DNA of 8,202 nucleotides from Actinomycetes bacterium (lineage in GTDB: Bacteria; Actinomycetota; Acidimicrobiia; Acidimicrobiales; Acidimicrobiaceae). The DNA lies in contig JAKAPB010000056.1 of assembly GCA_021823045.1 (NCBI GenBank), positions 1-8,202 on the forward strand, written 5' to 3'. Positions 1 to 6,186 of this stretch are shown here, piece by piece (within the stretch, counting starts at the first letter, position 1; every line of letters begins with the position of its first letter). The position numbers and the translations under genes were made by a program. The notes beneath the pieces were generated by a model. That model ran no database searches. It saw only the letters and a list, made by a program, of their open reading frames with translations, and was not told the origin of the DNA.

Positions 1-765
1 ATCTTGATCTCCGATTCCCTCGAAAAGGCAGGATTGCCCCGTGACGCGGTCAGCCTGGTAAAGGATACTAGGAGGGAATCGGCCATCGACTTTATGCGGC
101 TGGAGGGCTACATCGACTGCCTCATTCCGAGGGGTGGCAAGTCGTTGATAAAGGCAATCAAGGAGAATGCGACCGTTCCCTACATCATCGACGGCGATGG
201 TAATTGTCACATCTACGTGGACGAGTACGCCGATCTGGCCATGGCGACCTCAATCGTAGCTAATGCGAAGTGTCAAAGGCCAGGAGTGTGCAACGCTGTC
301 GAGTCACTTCTGGTGCACGAAGCGGTGGCCAAAGATTTTCTCTCTATGTTGCGGCCGGAGCTGTCGGGGGTGGAGATCAGGGGGGATGAGCGTACCCTCG
401 GCTACTACCCAGGTTCCGTCATGGCCACCGAAGAGGATTATGCAACAGAGTTCCTGGAGCTAATTCTTTCGGTAAAGGTGGTCGAATCTATCGAAGAGGC
501 GACGATGCACATCCAAAAGTATGGCAGTGGCCATTCCGAGGCGATTGTGACTTCAGATATCCAGAGGGCAAACTTCTTTATCGCTAATGTCGACTCGGCG
601 GCAGTTCTGGTAAACGCTTCTACCCGATTCGTCGACGGCGGAGAAGTGGGCTTTGGGGCGGAGATCGGCATCTCGACCCAGAAGTTGCATGCGAGGGGCC
701 CGATGGGGCTAGAGGCACTGACGACCCTTCGGTTCGTAATTGAAGGAGAGGGGCAAGTCAGATAG
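1..765 (+). CDS. proA: Gamma-glutamyl phosphate reductase, 3' part (5' end outside window)
   Basis: NADPH-dependent reduction of gamma-glutamyl phosphate to glutamate semialdehyde, the second step of proline synthesis from glutamate, in the cytoplasm. The reading frame is open from base 1, so the gene is cut by the window edge. About 254 residues are present against the usual 415-420, so roughly the first 160 are missing; the TTG at base 4 is not a real start. Family hallmarks visible: LIPRGG (residues 40-45 counted from base 4), CHIYVD (68-73), NAKCQRPGVCNA with the expected catalytic Cys (C96), YGSGHSEAI (173-181), and the C-terminal block VNASTRFVDGGEVGFGAEIG followed by KLHARGPMGLEALTT. 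Nothing is broken in the visible part. In actinobacteria proA often sits near proB, obgE, nadD and rsfS; here a MoxR-type ATPase follows directly and overlaps by 1 nt, suggesting co-transcription. The assignment is secure. Confidence 0.95.
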   Translation: MLISDSLEKAGLPRDAVSLVKDTRRESAIDFMRLEGYIDCLIPRGGKSLIKAIKENATVPYIIDGDGNCHIYVDEYADLAMATSIVANAKCQRPGVCNAVESLLVHEAVAKDFLSMLRPELSGVEIRGDERTLGYYPGSVMATEEDYATEFLELILSVKVVESIEEATMHIQKYGSGHSEAIVTSDIQRANFFIANVDSAAVLVNASTRFVDGGEVGFGAEIGISTQKLHARGPMGLEALTTLRFVIEGEGQVR

Positions 766-1679
766 TGATAAAGAATGACTGGAAGGAGCACGAGAATTTT
801 CAGGGAATCGAGGTGGTTGCTGATTCACTTCGAGGCACCGGATACCTTCCATCCCGGCAGATAGCCACCACCGTCTACCTAGCCGCCCGTCTAGGCAAGC
901 CAATTTTGGTCGAAGGTCCCGCAGGCACCGGCAAGACCGAACTTGCCAAGGCCGTGGCGGCCTTTGCCCGGGCCGAGCTGATCAGGCTGCAGTGCTATGA
1001 GGGTCTTGACGAATCCAAGGCACTCTACGAGTGGAACTACCGAAAGCAGCTACTTCGTATCCAGGCGGACCGCGCCGGTGTCGAAGCCGTTGAACAGAAA
1101 GATGGTTGGTCGAAGATCGGTCAAGACATCTTCGACGAGGAGTTCCTCTTGGAGCGCCCACTTTTGGCGGCTATCCGTTCCAGAAAATCGGCGGTGCTAC
1201 TAGTCGATGAAGTGGACCGAATGGAGGTAGAGACCGAAGCCCTCCTCCTCGAGATTCTGTCGGATTTTCAAGTCAGCGTTCCCGAACTGGGCACCATCGC
1301 AGCCGAGAGCCTTCCGTTGGTCTTTTTGACTTCTAACGGTACGAGGGACCTGTCTGAGGCACTCAAGAGGCGTTGCCTCTTTTTGTATATCGATTACCCG
1401 ACGCCAGAGCGGGAGCTTGAGATCCTAGAGCAGAAGGTTCCGGGATTGAATTCACATCTGGCAAATCAGATCGTGGGCTTTATAGCCGGACTCCGAAGCC
1501 TCGACCTCAAGAAGTCCCCGTCGATCTCGGAGAGTCTCGACTGGGCGAGGGCCCTGCTAGAGATGGGAATTGTAAGCCTCGATGACCCGGTTGTTCCAGA
1601 TACCCTACATCTGCTATTGAAGTACAGGTCTGACGTTGAGGCGGGGATAAAAGAACTTACCCCCTCGAGTCGCAGTTAG
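765..1679 (+). CDS. MoxR/CoxD-type AAA+ ATPase
   Basis: A 304-residue cytoplasmic AAA+ ATPase of the MoxR family, close in character to CoxD. In the family these use ATP-driven remodelling to mature or activate client enzymes, usually with a VWA-domain partner. Visible motifs: Walker A GPAGTGKT (51-58), the block QCYEGLDESKALYEWNY (76-92) typical of the CoxD-like branch, Walker B VLLVDEVDR (144-152; D148, E149), sensor 1 LTSNGTRDL (188-196; N191), arginine finger in ALKRRC (199-204), and a C-terminal lid with SESLDWARALLEMG (255-268). All catalytic elements are intact. The GTG at 765 overlaps the proA TAG (TAGTG), with purine-rich AAGGAG/GAGGGG at 743-753 upstream. An alternative GTG at 813, preceded by AGGGA at 802-806, would remove 16 residues and cannot be excluded. 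The VWA gene starts 6 nt downstream, so this is almost certainly a translationally coupled pair. The client is unknown. Confidence 0.93.
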   Translation: MIKNDWKEHENFQGIEVVADSLRGTGYLPSRQIATTVYLAARLGKPILVEGPAGTGKTELAKAVAAFARAELIRLQCYEGLDESKALYEWNYRKQLLRIQADRAGVEAVEQKDGWSKIGQDIFDEEFLLERPLLAAIRSRKSAVLLVDEVDRMEVETEALLLEILSDFQVSVPELGTIAAESLPLVFLTSNGTRDLSEALKRRCLFLYIDYPTPERELEILEQKVPGLNSHLANQIVGFIAGLRSLDLKKSPSISESLDWARALLEMGIVSLDDPVVPDTLHLLLKYRSDVEAGIKELTPSSRS

Positions 1680-1685
1680 CGCGCT

Positions 1686-3053
1686 ATGCTCGAACTTCTA
1701 ATCGGCTTCGCCACCGCTCTGAGGGCGACCGGAATCTCGTGTTCTCAATCGGAGTTGATCGATGCTTCTCACATCCTTAGTGAGATAGATTTTTTGAACC
1801 GGGATCAGTTGAGGGACTCCCTCAGGTGCGCGATGGTCAAGGACCCTCTACATATCGATGCCTTTGATCGTCTCTTTGAGGTCTTTTTTAGCCTCAAGGG
1901 CTTTGATCACATGGGGGGAGAGGACGACCTCGAGGGTCCCGGGGAGCAGGACTACCAGGATGAAATAGATCTTACGGACCTGTTGGCAAAGGCACTTTTG
2001 CAAAATGACCGTGAGAAATTGACCAGATATGTCCGTCAAGCGGTGAGCAGGTTTGGGGGAATCGAAAAGGGGAGGGCTGTCAGCGGCCTCTACTACGCAT
2101 ATCGAACCCTTCGCCAAATTGACTTGGAACGGATTCTTTTACTACTCGAAGCCGATTTAGAACGAGAGGGCGGTTCCGAGTTAGATAGGAAGCTCCACAA
2201 GCTAAAGGCGAAGAGGCTCGTCGATACCCTAAAGGCACAAGTGACCAAGGAGGTGACCGAACTGCTCGTCGAGGATAGAGGACCAGTCGCAGTAGCGAGG
2301 ACCTTGGCTGTTACCTTGCCCGAGGACATAGAGATCGTCAGGGCGTCACGGGAAGAGCTGGCGAGAATGCAAAGTACGGTCGAACCATTGGCACGAAAGC
2401 TCGCTGCGAGGCTCGCTCAGAAGCACAGGAGTCAGAATAGCCGTCATGTTGATATGCGAAAGACGATGAGAGCGTCGCTTAGCTATGGCGGGACGCCGGT
2501 CGAACTGGTTACTAAACCCCCCAGACCACATAAGCCGGAGATATTTCTGGTCGCCGACGTGTCTGGATCGGTTGCGAGCTTCTCGAGGTTCACGATGCAA
2601 CTGGTGTTCGCAATGAGTTCACAGTTCTCAAAGGTCCGTTCTTTCGCTTTTATAGATGAGGTCGACGAGGTCACCAGTTTTTTCAGCTCGGCAAAGGATA
2701 TCAACGAGGCGATGCGACTGGTCAACACCCAGGCGAAGGTCGTCTGGTTGGACGGGCATTCTGATTATGGCAGGTGTTTAGAAAGCTTCTGGGAGAGGTA
2801 TCACACCGACCTGACCAGGAGGTCGAGCGTTATCATCTGTGGAGACGCAAGAAACAACTACCACGCCGCGAAACCGGAAGTTCTAAAGCTGATCAAGGGG
2901 GCCTCCAAGCACCTCTTCTGGTTGAACCCAGAACCACACGCCTACTGGAACAGCGGCGATTCGGTCATTTCTCGCTACGCAGAGTATTGTGACGGCGTAT
3001 ACGAAGTTAGATCCCTTCGTCACCTAGAGCGATTTATCACTGAAGCCATTTGA
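1686..3053 (+). CDS. CoxE-type VWA-domain protein (MoxR partner)
   Basis: A 455-residue protein of the CoxE-like VWA family, the usual partner of MoxR/CoxD ATPases. The N-terminal half (about 1-250) is helical and charged, with an acidic stretch around GGEDDLEGPGEQDYQDE (77-93). The VWA domain fills the C-terminal half. Its metal-ion-dependent adhesion site is visible: DVSGS (291-295, D-x-S-x-S), then DGHSDYG (356-362) and GDARNNY (386-392), which supply the later metal ligands. Other family blocks are RHVDMRKTMRASLSYGG (253-269), RPHKPEIFLVADVSGSVA (280-297), FWLNPEP (411-417) and GDSVISRYAEYCDGVYEVR (424-442). There is no signal peptide or membrane segment. The ATG is 6 nt after the ATPase stop and has no good Shine-Dalgarno, so translation probably depends on coupling to the ATPase. 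In CO-oxidising bacteria such pairs help assemble the CO dehydrogenase active site, but no such enzyme is encoded here, so that role should not be assumed. Confidence 0.92.
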   Translation: MLELLIGFATALRATGISCSQSELIDASHILSEIDFLNRDQLRDSLRCAMVKDPLHIDAFDRLFEVFFSLKGFDHMGGEDDLEGPGEQDYQDEIDLTDLLAKALLQNDREKLTRYVRQAVSRFGGIEKGRAVSGLYYAYRTLRQIDLERILLLLEADLEREGGSELDRKLHKLKAKRLVDTLKAQVTKEVTELLVEDRGPVAVARTLAVTLPEDIEIVRASREELARMQSTVEPLARKLAARLAQKHRSQNSRHVDMRKTMRASLSYGGTPVELVTKPPRPHKPEIFLVADVSGSVASFSRFTMQLVFAMSSQFSKVRSFAFIDEVDEVTSFFSSAKDINEAMRLVNTQAKVVWLDGHSDYGRCLESFWERYHTDLTRRSSVIICGDARNNYHAAKPEVLKLIKGASKHLFWLNPEPHAYWNSGDSVISRYAEYCDGVYEVRSLRHLERFITEAI

Positions 3054-3068
3054 ACTGAAGCCATTTGA
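3039..3068. repeat. 15-bp perfect tandem duplication across the VWA stop codon
   Basis: The 15-mer ACTGAAGCCATTTGA occurs at 3039-3053 and again, without any mismatch, at 3054-3068; the identity runs two bases further (AC at 3069-3070). The first copy encodes the last residues of the VWA protein and its TGA stop; the second is untranslated and lengthens the spacer before the phosphatase gene from 18 to 33 nt. It looks like a recent slippage duplication. Confidence 0.95.
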
Positions 3069-3086
3069 ACTTGAGCTGGAACTGCG

Positions 3087-3680
3087 TTGTTGGTAGTTAT
3101 TAGGCACGCTTCGGGCCTCTCTGCCGAACTTGGGATAGTGGGTGGTCACCTTGGTTGTCGTGGGCTGAGCAAAAAGGGCAGACTGGAGGCTATAAGCCGC
3201 GCCGAGAGGCTCCAGGCTATGGGGATCAGGCTGGATGTTTTGGGTCAGAGCAATATCCTACGTTCCCAAGAGACCGCAGAGGTTATCGCACCATACCTTT
3301 CGGCGAGGCTCCTAGAAGCAACTTGCGACCTCTGCGAGCTACACCCCGGCCCCTATGACGGCCTGCCCGTCCGATCACTTCCGACGTCGATAGACCCATA
3401 CTTAGACCCCAGTGCCCCATACCTTCCCGGCGCTGAGACCGTTTCGGAGCTCAATTTTCGAGTGGAGAGTTACCTCGGCGAGCTTGTCGACTACTCGATG
3501 GACCACGGCGTCGGGGTCGTGGTCCATCTCGGTGTGATTAGGGCGATAGCGGAAATGACTATTGGAGTAGATCCGGACACACTCGTCAAGTATTCCCATC
3601 CGGCGAGCGCTTGGATTTTCAAGCTATCAAAGTCAAAGGGTGGGCGACCCTATCTCCAGCTCCAGGGTGCTAGCAGGTGA
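3087..3680 (+). CDS. Histidine phosphatase (phosphoglycerate-mutase-like) family protein
   Basis: A 197-residue cytoplasmic protein of the histidine phosphatase superfamily, which hydrolyses or transfers phosphate through a phospho-histidine. Catalytic core: VIRHAS (4-9; R6, H7, the phosphorylated His, with RHA in place of the classical RHG), second arginine in LRSQETAEVIA (58-68; R59), acid residue in CELHPGPYDG (83-92; E84), and second histidine in VVHLGVIRA (145-153; H147, where HGG is more common). The block GGHLGCRGLSKKGRLEA (19-35) is typical of an actinobacterial subgroup of unknown substrate. In mycobacteria a phosphatase of this superfamily, the glucosyl-3-phosphoglycerate phosphatase gpgP, lies near rsfS and proA, but the sequence differs enough that I do not transfer that name. 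An in-frame TGA at 3072-3074 limits the start to TTG 3087 or TTG 3090; no strong ribosome binding site is visible. Its 3' end overlaps the convergent gene by 11 nt. Confidence 0.9.
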   Translation: MLVVIRHASGLSAELGIVGGHLGCRGLSKKGRLEAISRAERLQAMGIRLDVLGQSNILRSQETAEVIAPYLSARLLEATCDLCELHPGPYDGLPVRSLPTSIDPYLDPSAPYLPGAETVSELNFRVESYLGELVDYSMDHGVGVVVHLGVIRAIAEMTIGVDPDTLVKYSHPASAWIFKLSKSKGGRPYLQLQGASR

Positions 3681-5181
3681 GATCGGTATCGTAAGTATGG
3701 CCACCGATTGTCACTGATCCCGTTTGGACTATTACAATCTGGCCACCACCGAACGAGTTGGAAGCCGAACACGCAGTCGATGGATCAACTCCGGGTAGAG
3801 CTACCCATATCTGCGTATTGGCCGGTAGTGTCGCTCCGCCGGTAATTTCACCCCACTGCTTTGGAGTGGAGTAGACCCCTACCGTTATACCTACCGACTT
3901 GAAGAAGTTGATCGCTCCGAGTATGTCCTGGTAGTCCTGGGCCTGGGCCGCAGGTGCGAGCAGGTTGGGGCCAGGAGTGGTCGCCGCCCACTGCCCACTT
4001 GTCTCCACGTCGAGCCACCAGTTTGGCGAGGAGACGTTGGAGGTCTGCCCATATTGGTAGGCGTATTGGGCTTGCTTGAATCCGAAGTTATAAGCCTGGC
4101 AATTTAGATCCGTGGTTGCACAGTTGCCGGCAGGTCCGGTCATGTAGGAGGGCGAACCGTAGTCGGTAGGAGGGTTAGTGCCGTCTGATGGCCAGTTCAT
4201 AAAGGCATATAGCGAGAGGTTCTGACCCGCCCACTGTGCCTCCTGCACTAGACATGGATTTTGAAAACTGAAGCTCCATCCAACCGCCTCGACTATCGCC
4301 AATGGTGCAGTAGGAGGCAGGGCGGAACATTGGAAGTTAGAGATGTCATAGCCGGTAGCACCTGGAGAGTAAGCGGTCGGAATGTTGACCGCGGCTATAC
4401 CCACAATCGGGGCGGAGACCGGGCTTGTGGCGGCTGAGCCGTAGAAGGCTGCGTCGCCGAAGGAGAAGATACCTCCATCCGAAGCGACTAGCCAGTATCC
4501 GAGGCCATCTGGGGTGGATGCCATCCCGACGATCGGCTTATTGAGAACCATCGCCCCGGTAGATCCGTAATACTGGGCATCCCCGAAGGAGAAGACCCCT
4601 CCATCCGAAGCGACTAGCCAGTACCCCTTGCCATCTGGGGTGGATGCCATCCCGACGATCGGCTTATTGAGAACCATCGCACCGGTTGATCCGTAATACT
4701 GTGCATCCCCGAAGGAGAAGACCCCTCCATCCGAAGCGACCAGCCAGTACCCCTTGCCATCTGGGGTGGATGCCATCCCGACGATCGGCTTATTGAGAAC
4801 CATCCCCCCGGTAGATCCGTAATACTGGGCATCCCCGAAGGAGAAGACCCCTCCATCCGAAGCGACCAGCCAGTACCCCAATCCGTCCGGGGTAGATACG
4901 GAGGCTACGATAGGTTTGTTCAGTTTCGTTCCAACCAGGCTGCCATGGCTGTGGACATTGAAGGGGTAAATAGCGCCGTCGGAGCCCACGAGGTTATAGC
5001 CAGAGACTCCTGAGAACGACGCCAGCGCACTATGGGCAGTAGCGGTAGTTTGGGTTTGCTTCGTTGAGCTTTGGTAGAGGGTCGGAGCTATCCAGAGCAA
5101 CGCCAATGCAATGGCGCTAGACATCAAGACTCGCTTCGCCCCCAAACGCAGAAGGTCTCCCCCGAAGTTTTTAAAATTCAC
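3670..5181 (-). CDS. Secreted/anchored repeat protein with C-terminal GH25-like (lysozyme-type) domain
   Basis: A 503-residue envelope or secreted protein. Order: basic N-terminus and hydrophobic segment (about 17-36, VLMSSAIALALLWIAPTLY), a signal peptide or anchor; a Ser/Thr/Ala-rich linker (38-58); a degenerate repeat (61-88) and four full 42-residue repeats (89-256) carrying GYWLVASDGGVFSFGDA; then a GH25-like domain (about 275-503). The domain has the family's N-terminal aspartate in GYDISNFQ (277-284; D279), the D-x-E pair in WWLDVET (388-394; D391, E393), an IWVA strand (458-461) and a terminal YDTDL (497-501). These match the layout of muramidases that cut the N-acetylmuramic acid/GlcNAc bond of peptidoglycan. 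Six cysteines (285, 310, 354, 361, 471, 503) all lie in this domain, consistent with an oxidised exterior. GTG start with AGGGAG 9 nt upstream. Enzyme activity is inferred; a glycosidase-like binding protein is the alternative. Confidence 0.88.
   Translation of the reverse strand: MNFKNFGGDLLRLGAKRVLMSSAIALALLWIAPTLYQSSTKQTQTTATAHSALASFSGVSGYNLVGSDGAIYPFNVHSHGSLVGTKLNKPIVASVSTPDGLGYWLVASDGGVFSFGDAQYYGSTGGMVLNKPIVGMASTPDGKGYWLVASDGGVFSFGDAQYYGSTGAMVLNKPIVGMASTPDGKGYWLVASDGGVFSFGDAQYYGSTGAMVLNKPIVGMASTPDGLGYWLVASDGGIFSFGDAAFYGSAATSPVSAPIVGIAAVNIPTAYSPGATGYDISNFQCSALPPTAPLAIVEAVGWSFSFQNPCLVQEAQWAGQNLSLYAFMNWPSDGTNPPTDYGSPSYMTGPAGNCATTDLNCQAYNFGFKQAQYAYQYGQTSNVSSPNWWLDVETSGQWAATTPGPNLLAPAAQAQDYQDILGAINFFKSVGITVGVYSTPKQWGEITGGATLPANTQIWVALPGVDPSTACSASNSFGGGQIVIVQTGSVTIGGHTYDTDLTC
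4414..4917 (-). repeat. Four tandem 126-bp repeats (42 residues each)
   Basis: Units at 4792-4917, 4666-4791, 4540-4665 and 4414-4539 (order of translation), each starting at K/PIV and ending at the residue before the next. The two central units differ at only 4 of 126 bases, all silent, so their proteins are identical. The first unit matches them mainly in its second half and the last mainly in its first half, the pattern expected when an internal segment is duplicated out of register. A degenerate partial copy precedes (residues 61-88) and a truncated one follows (APIVGIAAV, from residue 257). Confidence 0.93.
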
Positions 5182-5190
5182 TACAACCTA

Positions 5191-5196
5191 CTCCCT
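5191..5196 (-). promoter_or_regulatory. Ribosome binding site deciding the GTG start of the GH25-like gene
   Basis: On the minus strand AGGGAG lies 9 nt before the GTG at 5181-5179. The good spacing supports this start, which also puts the hydrophobic segment at a signal-peptide position (residues 17-36). Confidence 0.65.
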
Positions 5197-5514
5197 AATG
5201 GTGGACACGCTAGGCAAGAGCCGCCAGATCCATTAATCGGCAAACTTGAACGCTTGCTGAATACCGTAAACGAAATGAACTAGGTTTCTTGACGTTTGAG
5301 AAAAAATGAGAAAAGACTTTAATTCTGGGCTTTGATTTGGATGTGCGCTAAATGGCCTCGAAAATGCATGAGTCCCGTAATGAGGGGCCAAAAGTCACGC
5401 AGAGGAACACCGCTCAGCATGAGTCCGCCGACCTCTCAAGGAGGAATATACAACCGTATAGCAGTGATTGCATAAATAATCGCATGCATTCACGAGCGGC
5501 AGTTCTCCTCTGAA

Positions 5515-5531
5515 TTGGCAAAGTCTGCCAA
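5515..5531. repeat. Perfect inverted repeat TTGGCA-N5-TGCCAA
   Basis: Six-base arms with a 5-nt centre, lying 6 nt before an ATG at 5538. No T-run follows on either strand, so a terminator is unlikely. The dyad form suits a dimeric repressor operator or a small RNA hairpin. Function is unknown. Confidence 0.5.
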
Positions 5532-5582
5532 GAGACGATGGCCCAAGAAGTCTTTTTGTGCCGATGGAAACAGGAAGCACGA

Positions 5583-5603
5583 GTCGAACTAGCCGAGTTC
5601 GAC
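5583..5603. repeat. Perfect 8-bp inverted repeat GTCGAACT-N5-AGTTCGAC
   Basis: Eight-base perfect arms around a 5-nt centre (AGCCG). The centre-to-centre distance to the dyad at 5515-5531 is 70 bp. There is no T-run on either side. It is a strong potential hairpin or protein-binding dyad of unknown role. The TTCGA element recalls a tRNA T-loop, but no acceptor, D or anticodon arm can be fitted around it. Confidence 0.5.
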
Positions 5604-5800
5604 CTGGTGGCAAGGGACGCTTCGCGACTACGAAAGGCCGCTACAGAAGCTTTGCCTTCAGACCGCCTATCTGCCTCCTCACAAGACATTGGTCTCCTAG
5701 ACGGCGGTTTAGCCACGAAAAATCTCTAGTTGTTGCTTAAAGTTGGACTCGTTTGTCAGCTGACGCTATCCAGAACTGCTCTACGACAATCGGAGGTGCT

Positions 5801-5844
5801 AGCGAAGTCGTAGCGGCGGAGATGCCGAGCTACCTTCGATCGCT
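5801..5844. repeat. Imperfect long stem-loop
   Basis: Nested pairing: outer AGCGA (5801-5805) with TCGCT (5840-5844), then GTAGC (5810-5814) with GCTAC (5829-5833), and GGC (5815-5817) with GCC (5824-5826), closing a 6-nt loop with a 2-nt bulge. It could be a structured RNA segment, but pairing of this quality also arises by chance. Confidence 0.3.
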
Positions 5845-6004
5845 ATTAGGGCGAGTTTGGCAGCCTGATTTTCTGAAACATCGCTCGATTGATTCGTTTT
5901 GGATCCGCGCTCGTCGTTTCTGGTGTCTGCAGCTTGAGAGACAAGTTGTGACCTTCGATGCCCTAGCGAGTCAGATGGGTTTCTATCCTGATGGTCATAT
6001 TGGG

Positions 6005-6031
6005 TAAAACGGCGGTCGGCTCTCGCCGCCG
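6005..6031 (-). terminator. Probable rho-independent terminator for the DAHP synthase gene
   Basis: On the minus strand CGGCGG (6031-6026) can pair with CCGCCG (6015-6010) across a 10-nt loop and is followed at once by TTTTA (6009-6005). The stem is all G/C. It lies about 155 nt beyond the DAHP synthase stop codon and in its direction of transcription. The U-run is short, so termination may be partial. Confidence 0.5.
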
Positions 6032-6140
6032 AGTCACATAAGACGAATATTTTTGTTTTTCAAATCAAATCGTAGCTCCCGGTATCCACTGGTACTGTTC
6101 GAGATGGACGAAGCGGATGTTGGTCTCAATACCCGCCCGA

Positions 6141-6179
6141 GACCCGACTGGTAGGATTTTCGAGGTTAGCTATCGGGTC
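6141..6179. repeat. 7-bp inverted repeat just after the DAHP synthase stop
   Basis: GACCCGA (6141-6147) and TCGGGTC (6173-6179) form perfect arms with a 25-nt centre, starting 8 nt beyond the DAHP synthase stop codon. No T-run follows on the minus strand, so this is at best an mRNA 3'-end stabilising hairpin. Confidence 0.35.
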
Positions 6180-6186
6180 CGCAGTG

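Larger units (their letters stand above)
5182..6186. other. 1-kb gap without a convincing gene
   Basis: Between two minus-strand genes there is about 1,005 bp in which I cannot support a gene. The left part (5281-5340) is AT-rich, with two TGAGAAAA copies 10 bp apart (5297-5304 and 5307-5314), and probably contains the promoter of the GH25-like gene, though no clear -35/-10 pair stands out. On the + strand one frame is open from 5480 to 6007 apart from a single TAA at 5738-5740. Its two halves (ending ...SHEKSLVVA and ...GFYPDGHIG) resemble nothing I recognise, have no good ribosome binding site and carry an Arg/Ser-rich composition typical of chance frames. The section 5515-5844 holds several inverted repeats listed separately. 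No tRNA, rRNA, transposase remnant or CRISPR array was seen. Confidence 0.6.

Noticed and set aside
438..791. 117-codon minus-strand frame over the end of proA
   Set aside because: Shadow of proA, whose frame has unmistakable conserved motifs.
4614..4856. Minus-strand open frame with its own repeats inside the GH25-like gene
   Set aside because: It is the out-of-frame reading of the 126-bp repeats; the periodicity comes from the real gene.
4414..4917. CRISPR-like regular repeat
   Set aside because: The 126-bp units are contiguous, coding and in frame, with no spacers.
5289..5323. Possible + strand promoter TTGACG ... TTTAAT
   Set aside because: The spacer is 23 bp, outside the usual 16-19, and no + strand gene lies downstream.
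5583..5603. tRNA-like TTCGA element
   Set aside because: It resembles a T-loop, but no acceptor stem, anticodon arm or D-arm can be built at the proper distances on either strand.
5414..5716. 100-codon minus-strand open frame in the gap
   Set aside because: Arg/Ser/Cys-rich composition with no family resemblance, and it overlaps the inverted repeats; likely a chance frame.
5538..5729. 63-codon + strand frame beginning just after the TTGGCA dyad
   Set aside because: It has an ATG and a charged helical-looking sequence, but no good Shine-Dalgarno, no homology I recognise, and competing frames of similar length.
5753..6007. Open frame of 84 codons (TTG start) in the gap
   Set aside because: No ribosome binding site at the TTG or at the internal ATG 5822, no recognisable motif, and the same frame upstream is interrupted at 5738. 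It is probably chance or a remnant.
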